DNA of 64,000 bases from Iris pallida (lineage: Eukaryota; Streptophyta; Magnoliopsida; Asparagales; Iridaceae): positions 6,557,638 through 6,621,637 of the forward strand of contig JANAVB010033216.1 in NCBI GenBank assembly GCA_029216955.1, given 5' to 3'. Every line of letters begins with the position of its first letter. The stretch's first letter is position 1. The position numbers and the translations under genes are program-made. Positions 60,011 through 64,000 of the stretch are shown here, piece after piece. Under the pieces are notes generated by a model. It searched no databases. It worked only from the letters and a program-made list of their open reading frames with translations, and was not told the DNA's origin.

Positions 60011-61399
60011 AAAAATCTTACATTATAACCACCACACCACAATGCTTTTTTGTTAAAAGTGGCATATGTTACATACTTCTATTGTAAACAGATCCATGTT
60101 GGTGCCCCATTTTGTCTGGGGCCCTGGGCTAAGGCCGTGTAGGACCATAGAGCACCTAGAGGAGGGGAGGGGGGTAAATAGAGTGCAACAGAATAATAAT
60201 CTCCAATTAAAAATTAAGCAACAGTTAACCAACTATAATATGATAACAGTATAAAATTGCGTAACATAAATAAGTAGAGAAGAACAAATGCCAACACTGA
60301 GATTTATACTTGTACCCCTCTGAGAGAACTAGTCCAGTCTCGAGAACTTTACTTCGACGTTGAATCTACTATAAAGTGAAACACAAGCTTTGATCCTTGC
60401 AACTTCTTACAAACTCTCGTACTTTTGATCCGAAGCGCACGACCACTTTACAACCACAAGCTTTTGATTCGAAGAGCTTGTCGGCTTCAACTCGGATGAA
60501 AACAAAATTGTTCAAGCCTTTTTACAACTCGAACCAACTTCTAGATCGAATCACACTTGCATTGGGCTGGCTAGGAGTTGTTTCTTGGAGATGAGAAAAT
60601 TTAAGCTTGGATGGTAGAAGATATGAAAATAAGAATGAATTGATTGAAAATAGCATGGAATGCTTTGCTATATATAGGCTTTTTGGGTGATCGAACTTGG
60701 GAAGTGTTCGGTTCCCAAACGTTTGAAAATATAAACGTTGGCAGCCTATTCTCCAGGAAGAATGAGATTCAAGGGTGCTCGGTCAAGGGGAACCGAGCTC
60801 GGTTCGAGTTCGATTACCCTGTTACCAGTAAGTTTCTGCTTTGGGTTCAGGCTGATTTGACTTCGTTTGTTGTAGGGTTTAGGCCTAACTTGAGTATTGG
60901 GTTTGATGTGGGTTTAGATAGGTTGTTTTTTAGTAGACTTGAGTACTATAGTTGCCAAGTGCGACTACGACTTACATAACTCCTAGACTCAAATAAAATA
61001 TAAAATACAGAAGAAAAATATAAAAACAAACAGCACTTTGATGACACTCTTTTCCATAATGACAATTGTCCAATGATAAACAGATCTCGAAATCTGCATA
61101 CCTCAGGAATTGTGGCACGTAAGTGTAGTCGTGTGCCTTGACTAGTGTATTAGCCATGTTAGGGAAGGCCTAGCCATAGCAGTGTCCCAACTAGAAAAAC
61201 CAGTTAAAGTTGTGACTTGACCCCTATAAATGATTTAATTAGTTATTTATTCAGATTATGACTTTTAGGAGACCCTGTTGTACCAATTTAGCCCGGATTG
61301 GCCCGAACCTAACCTAATCCCATGTAGGTGTATATTATTGTATACGTATATGTTTTGTACTTTATGTTAGTGGGCTAAGTAATTTTTTTTTGAATATTT

Positions 61400-61447
<48 letters not shown>

Positions 61448-61677
61448 CGTTATTTGATATTGAAATTGTTATTTTTTTTTTAAAATGTGATAATAATTTC
61501 CAAGAATATTTCTTAGAATTTTAGGATTTATAGGAGTGCGTGTGTGTATAGAAGTGTATTTATACTATTATATATACTAGATTTTATATATAATGTTTAT
61601 TTGTAATTTTAGTAAATAATATTTATGAATTTTTTTTGACAAATGTTGGTTTTATTATTATTATTATAAATATTTAA
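60011..61677. other. Intergenic DNA with a possible LTR fragment
   Basis: TGTAGGACCATAGAGCACC (60138) followed by AGAGGAGGGGAGGGGGGTAA resembles the start of a long copia LTR, but no matching end or internal region was found. (TA)n runs at about 61403-61444. No gene recognised. Confidence 0.35.
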
Positions 61678-61693
61678 TGTGGGCACCCCATAA

Positions 61694-61763
<70 letters not shown>

Positions 61764-64000
61764 AAAAATGTTAAGAAAGAAAAAAACAAACAAACAACAA
61801 GCTGCTGTTAGTGTTCCCTTATGGGAACGGTAATTAGCAAGGACCCGAGCCCAAAAGGGCCGCAAACCTGCAGCAGACCCCCTATTCCTATATATACGAG
61901 AGAGAGAAAGGAGAAGAAAACCTAAACCCTAATCTAAACCTTAGCCCATCGACACAGAGCCACCCCAGGCAACACCTGACAACCCTGCGCACATCCGCAC
62001 CACCTGAGCGCCGCCCCAAACCGCCGACGGCCGGCCAAACTGCGCGAACAGAGCACAACAACAGCAAAAGTAGTTGCAACGATCAACACCCCTTCGCGGT
62101 CAGTTTTTTCCCTATCCGCTCAATAAAATTTCGATCTGTAAATTTTTACGCATAGTCTAGTTAACCTTGTTCTAACCTATTCAAGTAGATTTATTTAGTT
62201 TGGTCTGTACAACGAGTGAAAATTCCTGAAAGTTTGGGAAAAATTACTATTGAAACAACAATTTTTTTTTAAATTTGAACACTCCCATTTTTCGTCAATT
62301 TGCGACCAGTATGTTACGAGTTTTAAAAATTGGTTTGAAGAGACTTGTAGACAACCTGTAGTGTTGCAAAACCCTTTTCGTAGTTTTTGAAATGATCCCC
62401 TTTGTTGAGAAAACTGTTTTCAAAATTGAGAAAAAAATAAGTTTTAAAATAGTAAAAAAGTTTAAAAAAATTCACCGATACGGGTCCGTCCCGACAAACC
62501 GAGCATCTTCGTCACAACCCGAGAGGATCGAAAGATGCGTACGGATGTTGCGGACGTGTGGACATCGACGAAACTCGAATTAGTTGCGTGTGTACGATGA
62601 ATCCGAGGCGTATCTGCCGAGGTACACCGTATCGATCCTTTTGCAAAAACTTTAAATACTTTGTGCACGTTCGTCACATCGCGATGAAACTTATGCCAAT
62701 GGACTTGTATCATTTTTTGGTTCTGGGAGCTAAGTTTGGTCCGATTCTGAGAAAGTCGATCGGAATGCTATTTTGGCAGGCCCACGATTCGACTCAACGG
62801 TCGATTTTGTGCACGACCTATCGGGATCTAAAATTGAACATACCGTAGGGTTCGTATCGAAAAATTGGATGCATAGGTATATAATTTATCGACTTTAGAG
62901 ACCATAGATTTTGATACATTTTTCGGTGCAAAGCAGGTCCAACAACGGATACTGTTTTGACTGAAAATTATAATTTTGTCCCTGTGTCCAGAATTGGACT
63001 TATGGGTAGTCAAACTTAGGCAATTTTTATGCCGAGAACGTTGGTGATGTTTGTTTCAGCATCCGAAAATATTTACAGAAGTTTGACTTTTGTGGCTGAC
63101 TGAGTGATTGGATACTGTTGGTTCTACGTGCTACCACAAGACAAGTATACCCTGCCAACTTTGTACAATTTATTTTAGATGAATACTTTCCTTTGTTTCT
63201 GTTTGTACATGTCTCTTTTCTATTATGTACTTATTGCTTTGTCATATTTTATTTTCATGTTTTACCATATCACCTGTCTGTCATTTACTTTTTATACACT
63301 TTCATAGTTGTTTATCCCAATGCCTTGTTATGTAACGTTACCTGTTTTCTCCTCTCGATCGTTAGTACGCACCATGCTACGATAGAGGCTTTACATAGGA
63401 CTTGCTTCCAAGATCCTTGTCGATGTTATTATTACCTGGCTATTGACCACTCTCGATCGTTAGCACCCACTGTGCTGCGATAGGGACTTTATATAGATAG
63501 TTAGCACGTCCCGTGTTACTTTCTATAGGACTGTTAGCTCGTGTCGTGCAACGGTTTTACTCGACATTACCTTGTAGCCACGACTAGTAGCATTACTCAT
63601 ACTCCTGTGTCATCACTTGTGCGTTTACTCTATCTTTATTTCATTATTCTTCTACTGCATGTTATTTACTGTCATAGTAGGCATGTTTATATGTATCTTG
63701 CTAGTCCCCTAAGGATATGGTGATCTCTCCAGGCTTAGACATAGAGGAGAGCTATCTTGAGAATTATAGTTCTGGAGTCGAGACAGGTGCTGTACCTTTC
63801 CAGAAGGACGAGATAGTTCCAAAGGATTTCTCGTGATCATGTCATTTCTACCCATTAGACTTGCTACTTTATTTTCTTTCTTTTTAGCAGACTTGTAGTT
63901 GACTATTTATTCTACTTCTCTTTAATGTGGTTTCAGGATGTCTTTTTTCGCACAGTTATTATTTTTATTTTCTGCTGGACAATTATTTCTTTATTATTAT
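61678..64000 (+). mobile_element. 5' part of a gypsy LTR, truncated by the window edge
   Basis: A likely start TGTGGGCACCCC is followed by AT-rich DNA with (TA)n (61700-61760). A TATA box in TATATATACGAG (about 61890) comes next, then a GC-rich leader and the module (about 62560-63060) shared with the solo LTR 27443-30563 and E2. Orientation is plus. The start is inferred from resemblance to TGTAAGCCCC starts, without a duplication to confirm it. Confidence 0.55.
63353..63510. repeat. Direct repeat about 95 bp apart in the right-edge LTR
   Basis: CTCGATCGTTAG(T/C)ACGCACC-like blocks followed by TGCTACGATAG occur at about 63354 and 63453; a third weaker trace lies near 63500. Confidence 0.5.

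Overview
This is nuclear DNA of a flowering plant with a repeat-rich genome. The evidence is a plastid ribosomal protein gene with plant introns and a transit peptide, a plant-type LOR (LURP-one-related) gene remnant, Ty3/gypsy chromoviruses with a chromodomain, Ty1/copia elements and many MITEs. I cannot place the species. About 80% of the window is transposon-derived, and only one gene looks intact.

Layout. 1-2258 is the 3' part of an LTR cut by the window edge. 2259-7181 is old intergenic DNA with MITEs, a TRIM-like solo LTR and a foldback cluster. 7187-44599 is one minus-strand Ty3/gypsy chromovirus (E1, Tekay/Del-like) flanked by the 5-bp duplication CCTTG and swollen to 37 kb by four later insertions, each with its own 5-bp target duplication: (a) a plus-strand array LTR-gag-LTR-gag-LTR (8172-19822, AAAAG) in its 3' LTR; (b) a copia solo LTR (23394-24662, ATATG) in the integrase; (c) a gypsy solo LTR (27443-30563, CTGGA) in gag; (d) a complete non-coding LTR element (34831-43976, CGTGG) in its 5' LTR. 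Removing each insert and one target copy rejoins the host sequence; for (b) and (c) the gag and pol frames also rejoin.

44605-48881 holds the one intact host gene, plastid ribosomal protein bL35 (PRPL35), in three exons; its 2.8-kb second intron is packed with nested MITEs. 51501-52206 (minus) is a broken LOR gene. 54204-54724 is a hAT MITE with an exact 8-bp duplication. 54847-59665 is a decayed Ty1/copia element without recognisable gag, carrying a MITE. 61678 to the right edge is the start of another plus-strand gypsy LTR.

The most interesting system is a set of gypsy elements that appear to share one replication machinery: E1 (gag-pol-chromodomain), the gag-only pair and the non-coding element. 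All three carry the same unusual primer-binding site, which matches my recollection of the 3' end of plant tRNA-Ile(AAU) rather than initiator tRNA-Met, and related polypurine-tract regions. The gag-only LTRs carry a 69-bp tandem array with two perfect hairpins per unit.
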